The notes under the pieces are model-generated. The model saw nothing but the letters and a program-made list of their open reading frames with translations. It had not been told where the DNA came from and did not search any database. The position numbers and the translations under genes were made by a program. From Mucilaginibacter saanensis (GTDB taxonomy: Bacteria > Bacteroidota > Bacteroidia > Sphingobacteriales > Sphingobacteriaceae): a stretch of 62,835 nucleotides of DNA. The stretch spans positions 1 to 62,835 of the forward strand of contig NZ_JACHBZ010000025.1 in the NCBI RefSeq assembly GCF_014200575.1, given 5' to 3'. Positions 47,745 through 57,448 of the stretch are shown one piece after another (the first letter of the stretch is position 1; each line of letters begins with the position of its first letter).

Positions 47745-48239
47745 ATGTTTATGACTAACCACGAGATAAAAATAGCCTTTGACGAATATGATTCATTAAA
47801 GGAATTAAACACCGCCGACTATGATTTGTGCCTCGAGGCGGCTAATGCTTTAAAAAAATCGCATTCACCATATTCAAAATTCCGGGTAGGGGCAGCGCTG
47901 CGTTTGCAAAGCGGCAAAATTATTTATGGCAGCAACCAGGAAAACGTAGCTTACCCATCTGGCTTATGTGCCGAGCGTGTGGCGCTGTTTTACTGGGGCG
48001 CCAATCATCCCGACGATCCGGTTGAGGCCATGGCAATTACCGCCCAAACAGACGAATTTATGCTTACCAAACCAGTTACCTCCTGTGGCTCATGCCTGCA
48101 GGTATTGGCCGAGGTAGAAAAAAAGCAAAGCAAGGCCATCCGGGTTATATTATATGCGCCGCAAGGGCCGGTATGGGTAATAGAAGGCATCGAAAACCAA
48201 TTGCCGTTTTTGTTTTTTGAGGAAAGATTAACCACCTGA
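47745..48239 (+). CDS. cdd: Cytidine deaminase
   Basis: The protein has 164 residues from ATG 47745 (ATG 47751 also possible). A TTG at 47697 is rejected because a TATCTTG promoter-like motif lies after it, at 47712. It has the tetrameric-type zinc site: CAE in GLCAERVAL and CGSC in VTSCGSCLQVL, and the early KFRVGAAL segment. The usual PCGxCRQ is changed to SCGSCLQ: the Pro before the zinc cysteine is Ser and the Arg is Leu. All three cysteines and the catalytic Glu remain, so activity is likely. It deaminates cytidine/deoxycytidine in pyrimidine salvage. Confidence 0.87.
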   Translation: MFMTNHEIKIAFDEYDSLKELNTADYDLCLEAANALKKSHSPYSKFRVGAALRLQSGKIIYGSNQENVAYPSGLCAERVALFYWGANHPDDPVEAMAITAQTDEFMLTKPVTSCGSCLQVLAEVEKKQSKAIRVILYAPQGPVWVIEGIENQLPFLFFEERLTT

Positions 48240-48284
48240 TCGCCAAACGGGAATAAATGGTAACAGGTATCAAAACCAATTAAA

Positions 48285-48314
48285 ATAAAAAAGCCCCGCT
48301 TGGCGGGGCTCTTC
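48285..48314 (-). terminator. Terminator of the NTF2-like gene
   Basis: AGCCCCGC and GCGGGGCT pair around a short loop. On the minus strand the stem is followed by TTTTTTATTTT, so it serves the minus-strand gene ending at 48348 and may also stop transcription from the deaminase side. Confidence 0.85.
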
Positions 48315-48347
48315 TACTTACATATTAACACTAAACTAAAACTAACT

Positions 48348-48776
48348 TTATTTAAAAACGCTGTACACGTTAGTAATTCTCCAGCCGTCGCTGGTGTTTG
48401 AAATGGTTACAAAGTTGCTGCGTACAAAGCCATCAAATTGCATATCAACTTTTATAACGGCCAGGGCATCGTTACTTTCAACTGTAGTTGTAGTGGTAGT
48501 ACAAGCCTGGTCAATGTTTTTACTGGCGTTTAATGACTCAATCATTTCGCTTTTGGTAAAGTTTAGTAACGTTTTGCCACGTAACATGCTGAATTTAGCA
48601 TCCTGGTCAATCACGTCACTAAGTCCTTTTATTTTACCATGGGTCATGGCATCAATGTATGTATTGATTACAAAAGTTTTTGTTAAATTATCGCCATCTG
48701 TATAAGTGTTTGCTTTTGCAGCGCTGCATACGATCAGTAAAGCTAAGCCAAGCATAATTGATTTTAAAGTTTTCAT
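48348..48776 (-). CDS. Exported NTF2-like (lumazine-binding-like) protein
   Basis: The 142-residue protein has a signal peptide (residues 1-22, ending AAKAN). The mature part fits the SnoaL/NTF2-like fold: a helix TFVINTYIDAMTHGKIKGLSDVI, then strands KFSMLRG, TLLNFTKSEMIE, ALAVIKVDMQF, SNFVTISNTSDGWRITNVYSVF. The final GWRITNVY is typical of putative lumazine-binding proteins. It is periplasmic by inference; the role is unknown. It is a single gene with its own terminator. Confidence 0.75.
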   Translation of the reverse strand: MKTLKSIMLGLALLIVCSAAKANTYTDGDNLTKTFVINTYIDAMTHGKIKGLSDVIDQDAKFSMLRGKTLLNFTKSEMIESLNASKNIDQACTTTTTTVESNDALAVIKVDMQFDGFVRSNFVTISNTSDGWRITNVYSVFK

Positions 48777-48931
48777 ATTGTTGTATTTTTAGGTTATTAA
48801 TTTTTTATACTCATAAGACATCAACAGTATGCCCTACGTTACAACTAAATGTGTAAATTTTTAATATTTAACTATTATTTAACATATAGTGCTCTTTTTG
48901 AGGTGTTTGATTGTTGTGCCAGAAAATATTT

Positions 48932-49444
48932 ATGATTGATTTTAATACTATTATATTACAATTTGGAGAGCAGGGCGAAAAAACCGGCTGGACATATATT
49001 GAAATTCCCGCCGATGTAGCCCAACAAATGAAACCCGGCAATAAAAAATCATTCAGGGTAAAGGGTAAACTTGACGAATTGCCTATTGCAGGTATGGCGC
49101 TCATGCCAATGGGCGATGGTAATTTTATACTGGCGCTAAAAAAACAAATCTGTAAAGCGCTGCATAAACACCGCGGGGCTATGCTGCGTGTACGGATAGA
49201 ACCCGATGACGATTTTAAATTTAATATACCTGCCGATCTGTTGGAGTGTTTTGAATTTGAACCCGAAGCCGGGGAGTTTTTCGATAGGCTTACGGAAAGC
49301 CACCGGGGCTATTTTATAAAATGGATTGACAGTGCCAAAACGGAGGCAACACGTGCCAATCGTATAGCCAACACCATAAATGCGATGGTGCGGCGGCAGG
49401 GATACCCGCAAATGCTAAGGGCACTCCAAAAAGCACGCGAGTAA
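48932..49444 (+). CDS. YdeI/OmpD-associated family protein (DUF1905-containing)
   Basis: The protein has 170 residues from ATG 48932; an in-frame TTG at 48911 adds seven unlikely residues. The first half is the DUF1905 beta-barrel-like domain (GWTYIEIPADVAQQM, FRVKGKLDELPI, GNFILALKKQI). The second half has the helical GYFIKWIDSAKTEATRANRIANTINAM segment of the YdeI/bacteriocin-protection-like region. It is cytoplasmic, with no signal peptide. Function is not established. It is divergent from the NTF2-like gene. Confidence 0.8.
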   Translation: MIDFNTIILQFGEQGEKTGWTYIEIPADVAQQMKPGNKKSFRVKGKLDELPIAGMALMPMGDGNFILALKKQICKALHKHRGAMLRVRIEPDDDFKFNIPADLLECFEFEPEAGEFFDRLTESHRGYFIKWIDSAKTEATRANRIANTINAMVRRQGYPQMLRALQKARE

Positions 49445-49537
49445 AAACATCACGAAAAAATTTCGTCGCTTTTTATAGTTATATCGTTTGATTGCTTTAT
49501 GTTTATACAAGTTGCGAAATATATAACCTAAATCTTT

Positions 49538-49976
49538 ATGACCACAGCAGACCAAACATGGCTTGAACCAGCCATAGATCAAAAAATTTATAGGAACCAG
49601 GTAATCAGGGTAGCCACATTTTTAGGCGGCCCCCTTTGTAGCGGGCTATATGATTGCCCAAAACTACAAGGTTTTTAACGAGCCCGGTAAAGTAAAAATG
49701 ACATGGGTTTATTGCTTAATTGCAACCGCTGTTATTTTTGCCGGCGCATTTTTAGTGCCGGAAACGGTTAAAATCCCCAAAATCATTATTCCGCTGATTT
49801 ATTCCTGGGCCACCTATTATCTTGTGCAGCAGTTACAGGGAGCTCAGATAGATACCCATGTTAAAGCAGGAGGGGAAATTTATAGTTGGTGGAGGGCTAT
49901 AGGGATTTCGTTAATTGGCGTTGTTATTACCTTCGCTATTATTTTTGTAATACTTCTTTTTCTGCCTAATAGTTAA
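49538..49976 (+). pseudogene. Small four-helix membrane protein gene with a frameshift
   Basis: From ATG 49538 the frame reads MTTADQTWLEPAIDQKIYR and on to FLGGP, then shifts at a run of five C (49630-49634) and stops after about 45 residues. Removing one C joins it to the +1 frame as TFLGGPFVAGYMIAQNYKVFNEPGK, which continues open to 49976 for about 145 residues in total. The restored protein has four hydrophobic helices and no signal peptide. The smooth join points to a single-base insertion: a true mutation, a phase-variable C tract, or a sequencing error. No family recognised. Confidence 0.7.
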
Positions 49977-50163
49977 CTAAGAGAAAACTGCACAGAGCGT
50001 CATCGCGCGCCTTTACCTGCCCTTTGCCGCAAGTGTTAACAATGACCTGAAATTAGCTATCTCCCTGTTGGTGTTCGGGCTCGGGTTTAAAGCCGCTATA
50101 CGGTCAATAGCACCTCGAGCTTGTTTTATTTGCTGCGCATTCCACACTTTGGCATTGGTACGG

Positions 50164-52050
50164 TTATTGGGCTGGCTTTTGCTGCTTTTTTTCCTTCCAG
50201 TTTTCAGGGAAGGGGATATCAAACATGGTAATATTGATAAAGCCCGGTATTTGATAATTAGTGCCCGAATCATTATATAAAAAGAACGGATCGGTTTTAA
50301 AGTGATTGTAGTCGTCCATCATTTGTGCCCGGAGTTTCAACAGGCGGTTCTGATATTTAGGATCATAAGGGGCATCAGCGGTATCCTGCGCCAGCAGTCG
50401 GTCAATATACTCCAGCAGGTTATAACAGGTGGTAAATTGGCCGCAGGCAATCAGGCAAGCTTCGCAATGCTCCTGTTCGGTTGATTTTTTATCAAACCAT
50501 AGGGTTGTACCCATATTAAAGGCAGTTTGTGTAACTATCTGTATATCCTCGCTCGGGTCAAGGTCTGATGGTGCAACCGGCGTATCGGTGTCGCCTTGTT
50601 TGCGGTTAATATCATTGGAAAACGACAGGTCGTAAACGTGATTGCCCTTGCCACGGTTTTTCCATTGGGCGGTACCGTAAAACTTATCATAAAGTAATTG
50701 CCTTATCCGTTTTAAAAATATGCTCGTATTCAGCATCAGTACAGATTGTGCCCGGGTTGTAAGCATTTGTTTAAGCACGCTCACAGGGGTTTTAGTAAAA
50801 TAGCCAACCAACAGGCGTATAATATCTATGGTGAAATTTCTTTGAAGATTAACACCCATTGACGATTTAGAAACGGTGAATAGCTGGTACCGCACATACA
50901 AAACAGTTGACACCCATATCAGCGGGACAGGTACAAGCAATGCACCCGCAATTGTTGCTACAATACAGTGGTGGCATGCTCCCCACCAGGTTAAAGCAAT
51001 GGCACCTGCTAAAAACGCGGCTGCTATAAAAAACACGCCCCATAAATTTAGTTCAAAGCCCTTTTTTACTTTGGGCAATTCATACGGTTGTATGTAATGG
51101 CTGCCAACGTCATTTACCAGCATCAGTTCAAAAAACGGAAAATCTGATTGGCGGTTAAGTCTGCGGCCGTCGGCTTCCATCATGCTTTGCAGGCCCTGGT
51201 TATCCGTAATCCCGCCGTCCATCAGTCCAAATTGTTTTCTTTTTATAAAATCACTTTCCTGTTTATCGCCGGTTTGCGGTATCAGGGTAAGTGCATTTCT
51301 GAGTTGTTGTTCAGTTACCTCCTGGTGTGCATAATCATTAGGATATATGATGGGCTCAAACCCGGCCGGGAAACACGAAGAAGCCGCCAGTATATCGCCC
51401 AGTTTTATTTTGCCCGCGGTGTCCTTGTCTACAAATATTACCTCGTTGCCATAATTAAAATATTTATCGGTGCCGTTGTCAGGTACCAGCTTTACATTTT
51501 GCCTGAATGATTGCCCTGTATAAAACTCTGTGGCATTAAAACAAACCTCCTGCAGGTGGGCCTTGTCTGATACCTGGTGAATGAGCGATTGCAGTGTTGA
51601 GCCGTCAAACAAAAACTCATCATAAGCAAGCGAAAAAGCATTGATAATATTGCGGCTTTTTTGAGGCCGTTTGTCCCAGCGTTTTTTATCCGCCAAAATT
51701 TCCAGGGCATGTTGCAGCAGGTCATCACCGCTCAGGCCAGTAAATAGTTTGGTGTAAAATTGTCCAAAAGTTTTGCCCTGTGCATTATATAAGGCATACA
51801 GCGTAGTGGTAATAGTACCGCCCGATGCCGATGACAGGTAGCGCACCTGGTGTAAAAGCGTTTGACCGTTAAGCTCATCTGTATCGTCGGTAAAAATTAC
51901 CTTATCCAGGTATGACAGTACGCCCAAAGAGAACGATGCCGCCCGGAAGCCTCCGCCCGAAAATGCAAGCGCTATATTCTCAAATGGTTTTATCAGATCA
52001 ACCTGGAGCTTGGTTTCAGCTTTATTGTCGGGTACAGGGATATTTGCCAT
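50164..52050 (-). CDS. Patatin-like phospholipase with central membrane helices
   Basis: The 628-residue protein has a patatin hydrolase domain at residues 25-330. The oxyanion loop SGGGFRAA is at 31-38, the likely nucleophile S76 is in SSASGGT, and the catalytic Asp D278 is in DGGITDNQGL. Two or three hydrophobic helices (about 335-390) follow, then a hydrophilic C-terminal region of about 230 residues of unknown role. Such large patatins cleave acyl chains from membrane lipids; the tail may anchor or regulate. It ends in a basic, low-complexity WKEKKQQKPAQ. It is divergent from the hut operon, with 228 bases between. Confidence 0.87.
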   Translation of the reverse strand: MANIPVPDNKAETKLQVDLIKPFENIALAFSGGGFRAASFSLGVLSYLDKVIFTDDTDELNGQTLLHQVRYLSSASGGTITTTLYALYNAQGKTFGQFYTKLFTGLSGDDLLQHALEILADKKRWDKRPQKSRNIINAFSLAYDEFLFDGSTLQSLIHQVSDKAHLQEVCFNATEFYTGQSFRQNVKLVPDNGTDKYFNYGNEVIFVDKDTAGKIKLGDILAASSCFPAGFEPIIYPNDYAHQEVTEQQLRNALTLIPQTGDKQESDFIKRKQFGLMDGGITDNQGLQSMMEADGRRLNRQSDFPFFELMLVNDVGSHYIQPYELPKVKKGFELNLWGVFFIAAAFLAGAIALTWWGACHHCIVATIAGALLVPVPLIWVSTVLYVRYQLFTVSKSSMGVNLQRNFTIDIIRLLVGYFTKTPVSVLKQMLTTRAQSVLMLNTSIFLKRIRQLLYDKFYGTAQWKNRGKGNHVYDLSFSNDINRKQGDTDTPVAPSDLDPSEDIQIVTQTAFNMGTTLWFDKKSTEQEHCEACLIACGQFTTCYNLLEYIDRLLAQDTADAPYDPKYQNRLLKLRAQMMDDYNHFKTDPFFLYNDSGTNYQIPGFINITMFDIPFPENWKEKKQQKPAQ

Positions 52051-52244
52051 GGAGCTATGGTTTTGTTGGTATAAATTTAAATATTTAAATAAATACTATG
52101 CTACGTAAAACTACCTTATTTATAGGGTGTTAACACGTATTTGGTAAATTGTATAACAGTTGTGAACCGCTGTGAAATACCGGGTATTATGAGGTAGCTA
52201 TAATGTTAAAAGAGGGGGCGGAATGAAAAGAGATAAAATAAAAC

Positions 52245-52276
52245 TTGCAATTATATAAGCACTTATATAAATTGCA
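52245..52276. promoter_or_regulatory. Palindromic operator candidate before the MarR gene
   Basis: GCAATTATATAAG (52247-52259) and CTTATATAAATTGC (52262-52275) are inverted arms separated by two bases, with one bulged T. The site ends 3 bases before the MarR ATG at 52279, where a bound dimer would block initiation of the whole hut transcript. Confidence 0.65.
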
Positions 52277-52278
52277 TC

Positions 52279-52788
52279 ATGAATTTATATCAAAGCCTTG
52301 GTTACCTGGTTTTGGGCAGCCGGCTGCGCCGACTGAGCGAAGCCTTTTTGGCCGAAATTAACCGTGCCTATCAAAATGAGGGTATTGATTTTGATGCCAG
52401 TTGGTTTCCCGTATTTTATTTATTGTCAAAAAACGATGCGCTATCTATCAAAGAGCTAAGCGAGCAAATAGAGGTGTCGCACCCGGCGGCAAGTCAGCTT
52501 ATTACTAATTTAAAGAACCGCAAGCTGGTTACCTCAGCTACCTGTGCCGATGATGGCCGCCGCCAGCTGGTTACCTTAACCGAAAGCGGACGCGAATTAC
52601 TAATTCAAATTATACCCGTATGGGACGCAGTTAGTGCCGCCATGACCGAATTGGTTGAGGGCGACGAAGCCGCACAACAGCTGTTACCTGCCATAACCGC
52701 GCTTGAAACAGCTTTCCGCTCCGCAGACCTTGCGGCGGCCATCAACCAAAAATTGGTTAGAGATTTAAAACCCGCCAGCCATGAATAA
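52279..52788 (+). CDS. MarR-family transcriptional regulator of the hut operon (candidate)
   Basis: The 169-residue protein has a winged helix-turn-helix at about 45-115: LSIKELSEQIEVSHPAASQLITNLKNRKLV, then the wing TCADDGRRQLVTLTESG. The flanking helices would form the dimer and ligand site. Its stop codon overlaps the hutH start by 8 bases, so it is the first gene of the histidine-utilisation operon. A palindrome directly upstream suggests autorepression and control of the pathway, perhaps relieved by urocanate or histidine. The usual hut regulators are HutC (GntR) or HutP, so a MarR member is unusual; its role is inferred from position. Confidence 0.87.
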   Translation: MNLYQSLGYLVLGSRLRRLSEAFLAEINRAYQNEGIDFDASWFPVFYLLSKNDALSIKELSEQIEVSHPAASQLITNLKNRKLVTSATCADDGRRQLVTLTESGRELLIQIIPVWDAVSAAMTELVEGDEAAQQLLPAITALETAFRSADLAAAINQKLVRDLKPASHE

Positions 52789-54340
52789 TACATTTAATTA
52801 TGGTACCGACCATTTAACCATCGGTATTTGCCTGGATATATCAGCCGGAAAAACCAAAGGGGTTATTAATACAGAAGCAGAAAAAGCTATCCGCGCATCG
52901 TGGCGCGAGGTGGAGAAAATTGTACATGCCCGGCATCCGGTTTACGGTATCAATACAGGTTTTGGGCCGCTTTGTGATACCCGCATATCTGAGGCCGATA
53001 CCAGCTTGCTGCAAAGCAATATCCTCAAAAGCCATAGTGTGGGGGTAGGTAAACCCATCCCGCAGGAAATAGCCAAACTCATGCTGATCACCAAAGTTCA
53101 GGCGCTGGCGCAAGGCTATTCGGGTGTTGCACTAACTACATTGCAGCGTATTATGTGGCATATTGATCATGATATGATACCTATAGTTCCCGAAAAAGGA
53201 TCAGTAGGGGCCTCGGGCGATCTGGCCCCATTATCCCACTTGTTTTTACCCTTGATTGGTTTAGGCGAAGTTTATGAAAACGGTGAACGCATAGCTGCCG
53301 CCGGATTACTGAAAAAACATCAGCTGCAACCATTGGTATTAGGCCCTAAGGAGGGGCTTGCATTAATTAACGGTACACAATTTATACTGGCTTTTGCGGT
53401 AAAGGCAGTTCAGCGCTTAAATGATGCCCTTAACCGGGCCGATCTGATCGGCGCTTTATCATTGGAAGGCTTAATGGGTTCGGCAAGGCCATTTGATGCA
53501 CGGCTGCACGCCATACGCCCGTTTAAGGGTACCAAAATGGTGGCCGACAGATTGTTCACCTTATTAAATGGTTCGGAGATCAACTCATCGCATGTTAATT
53601 GCGATAGGGTACAGGACCCATATTCGTTACGATGTATGCCGCAGGTACACGGGGCATCGCGCAATGCCTGGATGCACTTAAAGGAACTAACCGAAATAGA
53701 GCTTAACTCCGTAACTGATAATCCCGTAATTTTTAATGCTGATGACACCATTAGTGGTGGCAACTTTCATGGGCAACCGCTGGCCCTGCCGCTGGATTAT
53801 GCCACCGTAGCTGCCGCAGAGCTGGGCAATATTGCCGACCGCCGCTGTTACCTCATGAGCGAAGGGCGTTATGGGCTGCCCAAACTGCTCACGCATAATG
53901 CGGGCTTAAACTCTGGTTTAATGATACCTCAATATACCACCGCGGCGCTCGTCACCGAAAATAAAACCCTGTGTTTTCCGGCCAGTGCCGATAGTGTGCC
54001 AACCTCGCTGGGGCAGGAAGACCATGTATCTATGGGATCCATCAGCGGACGCAAGCTGCACCAGGTAATTGATAATCTGGAATACATACAGGCTATTGAG
54101 TTGTTATATGCAGCCCAGGCATTTGATTTCCGTCGTCCGCTTAAATCTACCCCGGTTATTGAGGCTATTCATGCCAGGGTAAGGGAGCATGTTCCGCATA
54201 TACAGGACGACCGCGTTTTTGCAGATGATATTAACAGTTTACATCACATAATTACCGATGGCTCATTACTGGCAACAGCCAGCGAGGCGGCCATCAGCAA
54301 CAATATAAATCTCAGCCATGACGAGTTCGGAATTTATTAA
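52781..54340 (+). CDS. hutH: Histidine ammonia-lyase
   Basis: The 519-residue enzyme of the aromatic amino-acid lyase family catalyses histidine to trans-urocanate and ammonia. The MIO cofactor forms from A144-S145-G146 in [14 protein letters not shown]. Other family marks are [10 protein letters not shown] (55-64, with the catalytic Tyr), [23 protein letters not shown] and the tail SATASEAA-like [12 protein letters not shown]. It starts within the MarR gene (8-base overlap) and overlaps hutU by 23 bases, so translation is coupled along the operon. Confidence 0.96.
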   Translation: MNNTFNYGTDHLTIGICLDISAGKTKGVINTEAEKAIRASWREVEKIVHARHPVYGINTGFGPLCDTRISEADTSLLQSNILKSHSVGVGKPIPQEIAKLMLITKVQALAQGYSGVALTTLQRIMWHIDHDMIPIVPEKGSVGASGDLAPLSHLFLPLIGLGEVYENGERIAAAGLLKKHQLQPLVLGPKEGLALINGTQFILAFAVKAVQRLNDALNRADLIGALSLEGLMGSARPFDARLHAIRPFKGTKMVADRLFTLLNGSEINSSHVNCDRVQDPYSLRCMPQVHGASRNAWMHLKELTEIELNSVTDNPVIFNADDTISGGNFHGQPLALPLDYATVAAAELGNIADRRCYLMSEGRYGLPKLLTHNAGLNSGLMIPQYTTAALVTENKTLCFPASADSVPTSLGQEDHVSMGSISGRKLHQVIDNLEYIQAIELLYAAQAFDFRRPLKSTPVIEAIHARVREHVPHIQDDRVFADDINSLHHIITDGSLLATASEAAISNNINLSHDEFGIY

Positions 54341-55991
54341 AACCTACGCCACCCACCCGGTGTATAAAGCACCGCGCGGTATGCAGTTGCATGCTAAAAG
54401 CTGGCAAACAGAGGCTCCGTTGCGGATGCTGCTCAACAACCTCGATGGTCAGGTGGCCGAAAACCCTGAGGAGTTGGTGGTGTATGGCGGTATTGGTCAG
54501 GCTGCCCGAAATCCGGAATCGCTCCGGAAAATTATTGAACTGCTGCTGGAGCTGGACGAATATCACTCGCTGCTGATCCAGTCGGGTAAACCGGTAGGTA
54601 TCGTCCGTAGCCATCCAGAAGCACCGCGGGTGTTGATAGCCAACAGTAATCTGGTACCTGCATGGGCTAACTGGGAGCATTTTAATGAGCTGCGTGCCAA
54701 AGGTTTAATGATGTATGGGCAGATGACCGCAGGCAGCTGGATATATATAGGTACACAAGGCATTTTACAAGGTACCTACGAAACCTTTGTAGAATGCGGC
54801 AATCAGCATTTTAACGGCGATCTGGCTGGTAAGCTTATTGTAAGTGCCGGTTTAGGAGGCATGGGTGGTGCGCAGCCACTGGCAGCTACCATGGCTGGCG
54901 GCGTTTTTTTAGGTGCCGATGTGGATGCCGCACGCATACAAAAACGGGCGGATACACAATACATCGACCGGATGACCCACTCCTACGGGGAAGCCATTGC
55001 CTGGATAAAAGCGGCCATTGCCAAAAAACAAACCCTGTCTGTAGGTTTGGTGAGTGATGCAGGCGATATGCTGGAGCATTTATTAAAGGACAATATTATT
55101 CCTGATATTTTAACCGATCAAACATCGGCGCATGACCCGCTGAATGGATACATACCAAACGGTCTGTCGTTGACAGATGCGGCTGTACTTCGTAAAAATA
55201 ATGCGGCAGAATATAAAAAACTATCATTGAAAAGCATGGCCAGGCATGTGGGCCTGATGCTGCAGCTAAAAAACAAAGGTGCCATAACTTTTGATTATGG
55301 CAACAATTTACGTGAGTTTGCCAAACAGGGCGGCGAGCCGGATGCATTTAACTTTCCGGGATTTACCCCGGCCTATATCCGTCCGCTTTTTTGCGAGGGT
55401 AAGGGGCCGTTCAGGTGGGTGGCCCTGTCTGGTGATCCGGAAGATATTTATACCACTGACCAGGCATTAATGGAGTTATTTCCTGATGATAAGCCGCTTA
55501 TTAAGTGGCTTAAAAATGCACAGGAAAAAATCTCTTTCCAGGGCCTGCCTGCACGTATTTGCTGGCTGGGCATGGGCGACAGGGAAAAGGTCGGTCTGTT
55601 ATTTAATGAGCTGGTAAAAACAGGGAAGCTGAAAGGCCCTATCGTGATTGGCCGCGACCACCTGGATTGCGGCTCGGTAGCTTCACCCAACCGCGAAACG
55701 GAATCAATGCTGGATGGTTCAGATGCTGTGTCAGACTGGCCGCTGCTTAACCTGATGGCCAATGCGTCTGGCGGGGCCACCTGGATATCCTTTCATCATG
55801 GCGGCGGGGTAGGTATGGGCTATTCGCAGCATGCCGGTATGGTAGTTTTAGCAGATGGTACCGAACGGGCCGATACCTGCCTGAAGCGTGTGCTGCATAA
55901 TGATCCGGCAATGGGTATCTTTCGCCATGCCGACGCCGGTTATAATAAAGCCCAGGAATGGGCCGATAAGTTTGGGTTAAAGGTGTGGTAG
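54318..55991 (+). CDS. hutU: Urocanate hydratase
   Basis: The 557-residue NAD-dependent enzyme is close to the family length of about 555 and converts urocanate to imidazolonepropionate. Visible marks are [14 protein letters not shown] near residue 55, the NAD-binding stretch [20 protein letters not shown] (about 173-192), the region [12 protein letters not shown] and [18 protein letters not shown]. It overlaps the end of hutH by 23 bases. HutI follows after 236 bases that contain an intergenic repeat. Confidence 0.96.
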   Translation: MTSSEFIKTYATHPVYKAPRGMQLHAKSWQTEAPLRMLLNNLDGQVAENPEELVVYGGIGQAARNPESLRKIIELLLELDEYHSLLIQSGKPVGIVRSHPEAPRVLIANSNLVPAWANWEHFNELRAKGLMMYGQMTAGSWIYIGTQGILQGTYETFVECGNQHFNGDLAGKLIVSAGLGGMGGAQPLAATMAGGVFLGADVDAARIQKRADTQYIDRMTHSYGEAIAWIKAAIAKKQTLSVGLVSDAGDMLEHLLKDNIIPDILTDQTSAHDPLNGYIPNGLSLTDAAVLRKNNAAEYKKLSLKSMARHVGLMLQLKNKGAITFDYGNNLREFAKQGGEPDAFNFPGFTPAYIRPLFCEGKGPFRWVALSGDPEDIYTTDQALMELFPDDKPLIKWLKNAQEKISFQGLPARICWLGMGDREKVGLLFNELVKTGKLKGPIVIGRDHLDCGSVASPNRETESMLDGSDAVSDWPLLNLMANASGGATWISFHHGGGVGMGYSQHAGMVVLADGTERADTCLKRVLHNDPAMGIFRHADAGYNKAQEWADKFGLKVW

Positions 55992-56029
55992 AAAGCAGAA
56001 GGCGCAAAGCTTAAAGCAAAAAACGCTAT

Positions 56030-56070
56030 TGATAAAAGACTTACGAAGTTTTTAAAACTTCGTAAGTCTG
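56030..56070. repeat. Hairpin ACTTACGAAGTTTTTAAAACTTCGTAAGT
   Basis: GACTTACGAAGTTTTT and AAAACTTCGTAAGTC form a near-perfect inverted repeat about 45 bases after hutU. It could reduce read-through into hutI or stabilise the upstream message. Confidence 0.7.
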
Positions 56071-56100
56071 ATAAAAAAACATCTCATTGCGAGGTGCGAA

Positions 56101-56187
56101 GCATAAGCCCCCTCTAAATCTCCCCCAAAGGGGAGGACTTCAAAAGCATTTTAAAGCCTTCTCTAAAGGAGAGGGTTGGGTGAGGCT
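56101..56187. repeat. Intergenic copy of the GAGAGGG palindromic repeat
   Basis: GCCCCCTCTAAATCTCCCCCAAAGGGGAGGACTT...CTTCTCTAAAGGAGAGGGTTGGGTGAGGC is the same family as the copies inside the mutase gene, closest to copy A in its CCCCC half. It lies between hutU and hutI. Confidence 0.78.
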
Positions 56188-56227
56188 TCATACAGCAATG
56201 ACATATCTTATAAAACGTACGTAATAA

Positions 56228-57448
56228 ATGAAAAAGCTAATAGGTCCGTTTACACAAATACTGCCGCTCAGCGGGTTGCCATTAAAAGGTGCGCTGACGG
56301 ATGATCAATTACACATCATTTCGCAGGGAGGGGTGTTGGTTGATGATGGACTGATTGTGGCTGTTGAAGATTTTGGTAAATTAAGATCAGCTAATCCATC
56401 GGTGCAGGTAGAAGAAATTACAGGCAACCGCGTATTGCTGCCAGGTTTTGTGGACTGCCACACTCATATTTGTTTTGCCGGCAGCCGGGCAAAGGACTAT
56501 GCCATGCGTACGGCTGGTAAAACCTACCTGGAAATAGCCACAGCAGGCGGTGGTATCTGGGATTCGGTTACCCAAACGCGCGCTGCGGATGAAGCAACAT
56601 TGATCGATTTTTTAACAAAACGCATAAACCGCCATTTGGCCGAAGGGGTTACCACTATTGAAATAAAAAGCGGCTACGGATTAAATACTAATGCCGAATT
56701 GAAACAGTTAAAAGCTATTAAGGCGGCTTCAGATAAAACACATGCCAGTTTAATAGCTACTTGTTTAGCTGCCCACATGTTACCCAAAGATTTTGACGAT
56801 ACACATCAGCAATACCTGAACCATGTTTTACAAAACTTGCTGCCGGTTGTTAAACAACAGCAACTGGCCAATCGTGTTGATATATTTATTGAGGAAAGTG
56901 CTTTTAACAGCAGCGACGCCCTTTATTATTTGAGCAGAGCCAAACAACTGGGTTTTGATGTAACTGTTCATGCCGATCAGTTTACTACCGGAGGCAGCGA
57001 GGTGGCTATTAAGGCCAGGGCGGTTTCTGCCGATCACCTGGAGGCCAGCACAGATTATGAAATAAATATGCTTGCCAAATCAGATACCGTTGCTGTAACT
57101 TTACCCGGTGCGTCATTGGGTTTGGGAATGCCTTATGCTCCGGCCCGCAAGCTATTGGATGCCGGCGCTTGTGTTGCCATTGCAAGCGACTGGAATCCCG
57201 GCTCGGCTCCAATGGGCGACCTGTTGATGCAGGCTGCCGTTATGGGTGCTGCTGAAAAATTATGCACCGCCGAAATATTAGCGGGCTTAACTTTTAGGGC
57301 AGCATCGGCCTTAAAACTGAATGATCGTGGTGTTTTAGCTAAAGGTAAACTGGCAGACATGCAGACCTATCCCTGTGATGATTACCGCGAAATATTATAC
57401 CAACAGGGAAAGTTGAAGCCGGATAAAATATGGACAAACGTTGATTAA
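56228..57448 (+). CDS. hutI: Imidazolonepropionase
   Basis: The 406-residue amidohydrolase hydrolyses imidazolonepropionate to N-formimino-L-glutamate. Metal-binding HxH is in DCHTHICFAG, with further ligands in VTVHADQF and the aspartate in ASDWNPGSAP. The GVTTIEIKSGYGL segment is typical of the family. It lies in the same direction as hutH and hutU but is separated from hutU by hairpins and a repeat, so it may have extra control. The formiminotransferase gene follows after 230 bases. Confidence 0.95.
   Translation: MKKLIGPFTQILPLSGLPLKGALTDDQLHIISQGGVLVDDGLIVAVEDFGKLRSANPSVQVEEITGNRVLLPGFVDCHTHICFAGSRAKDYAMRTAGKTYLEIATAGGGIWDSVTQTRAADEATLIDFLTKRINRHLAEGVTTIEIKSGYGLNTNAELKQLKAIKAASDKTHASLIATCLAAHMLPKDFDDTHQQYLNHVLQNLLPVVKQQQLANRVDIFIEESAFNSSDALYYLSRAKQLGFDVTVHADQFTTGGSEVAIKARAVSADHLEASTDYEINMLAKSDTVAVTLPGASLGLGMPYAPARKLLDAGACVAIASDWNPGSAPMGDLLMQAAVMGAAEKLCTAEILAGLTFRAASALKLNDRGVLAKGKLADMQTYPCDDYREILYQQGKLKPDKIWTNVD

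Noticed and set aside
50013..50273. Minus-strand open frame overlapping the patatin C terminus, possibly a frameshifted extension
   Set aside because: The patatin ends in a low-complexity basic tail and the other frame has no recognisable domain, so a frameshift cannot be argued from sequence alone.
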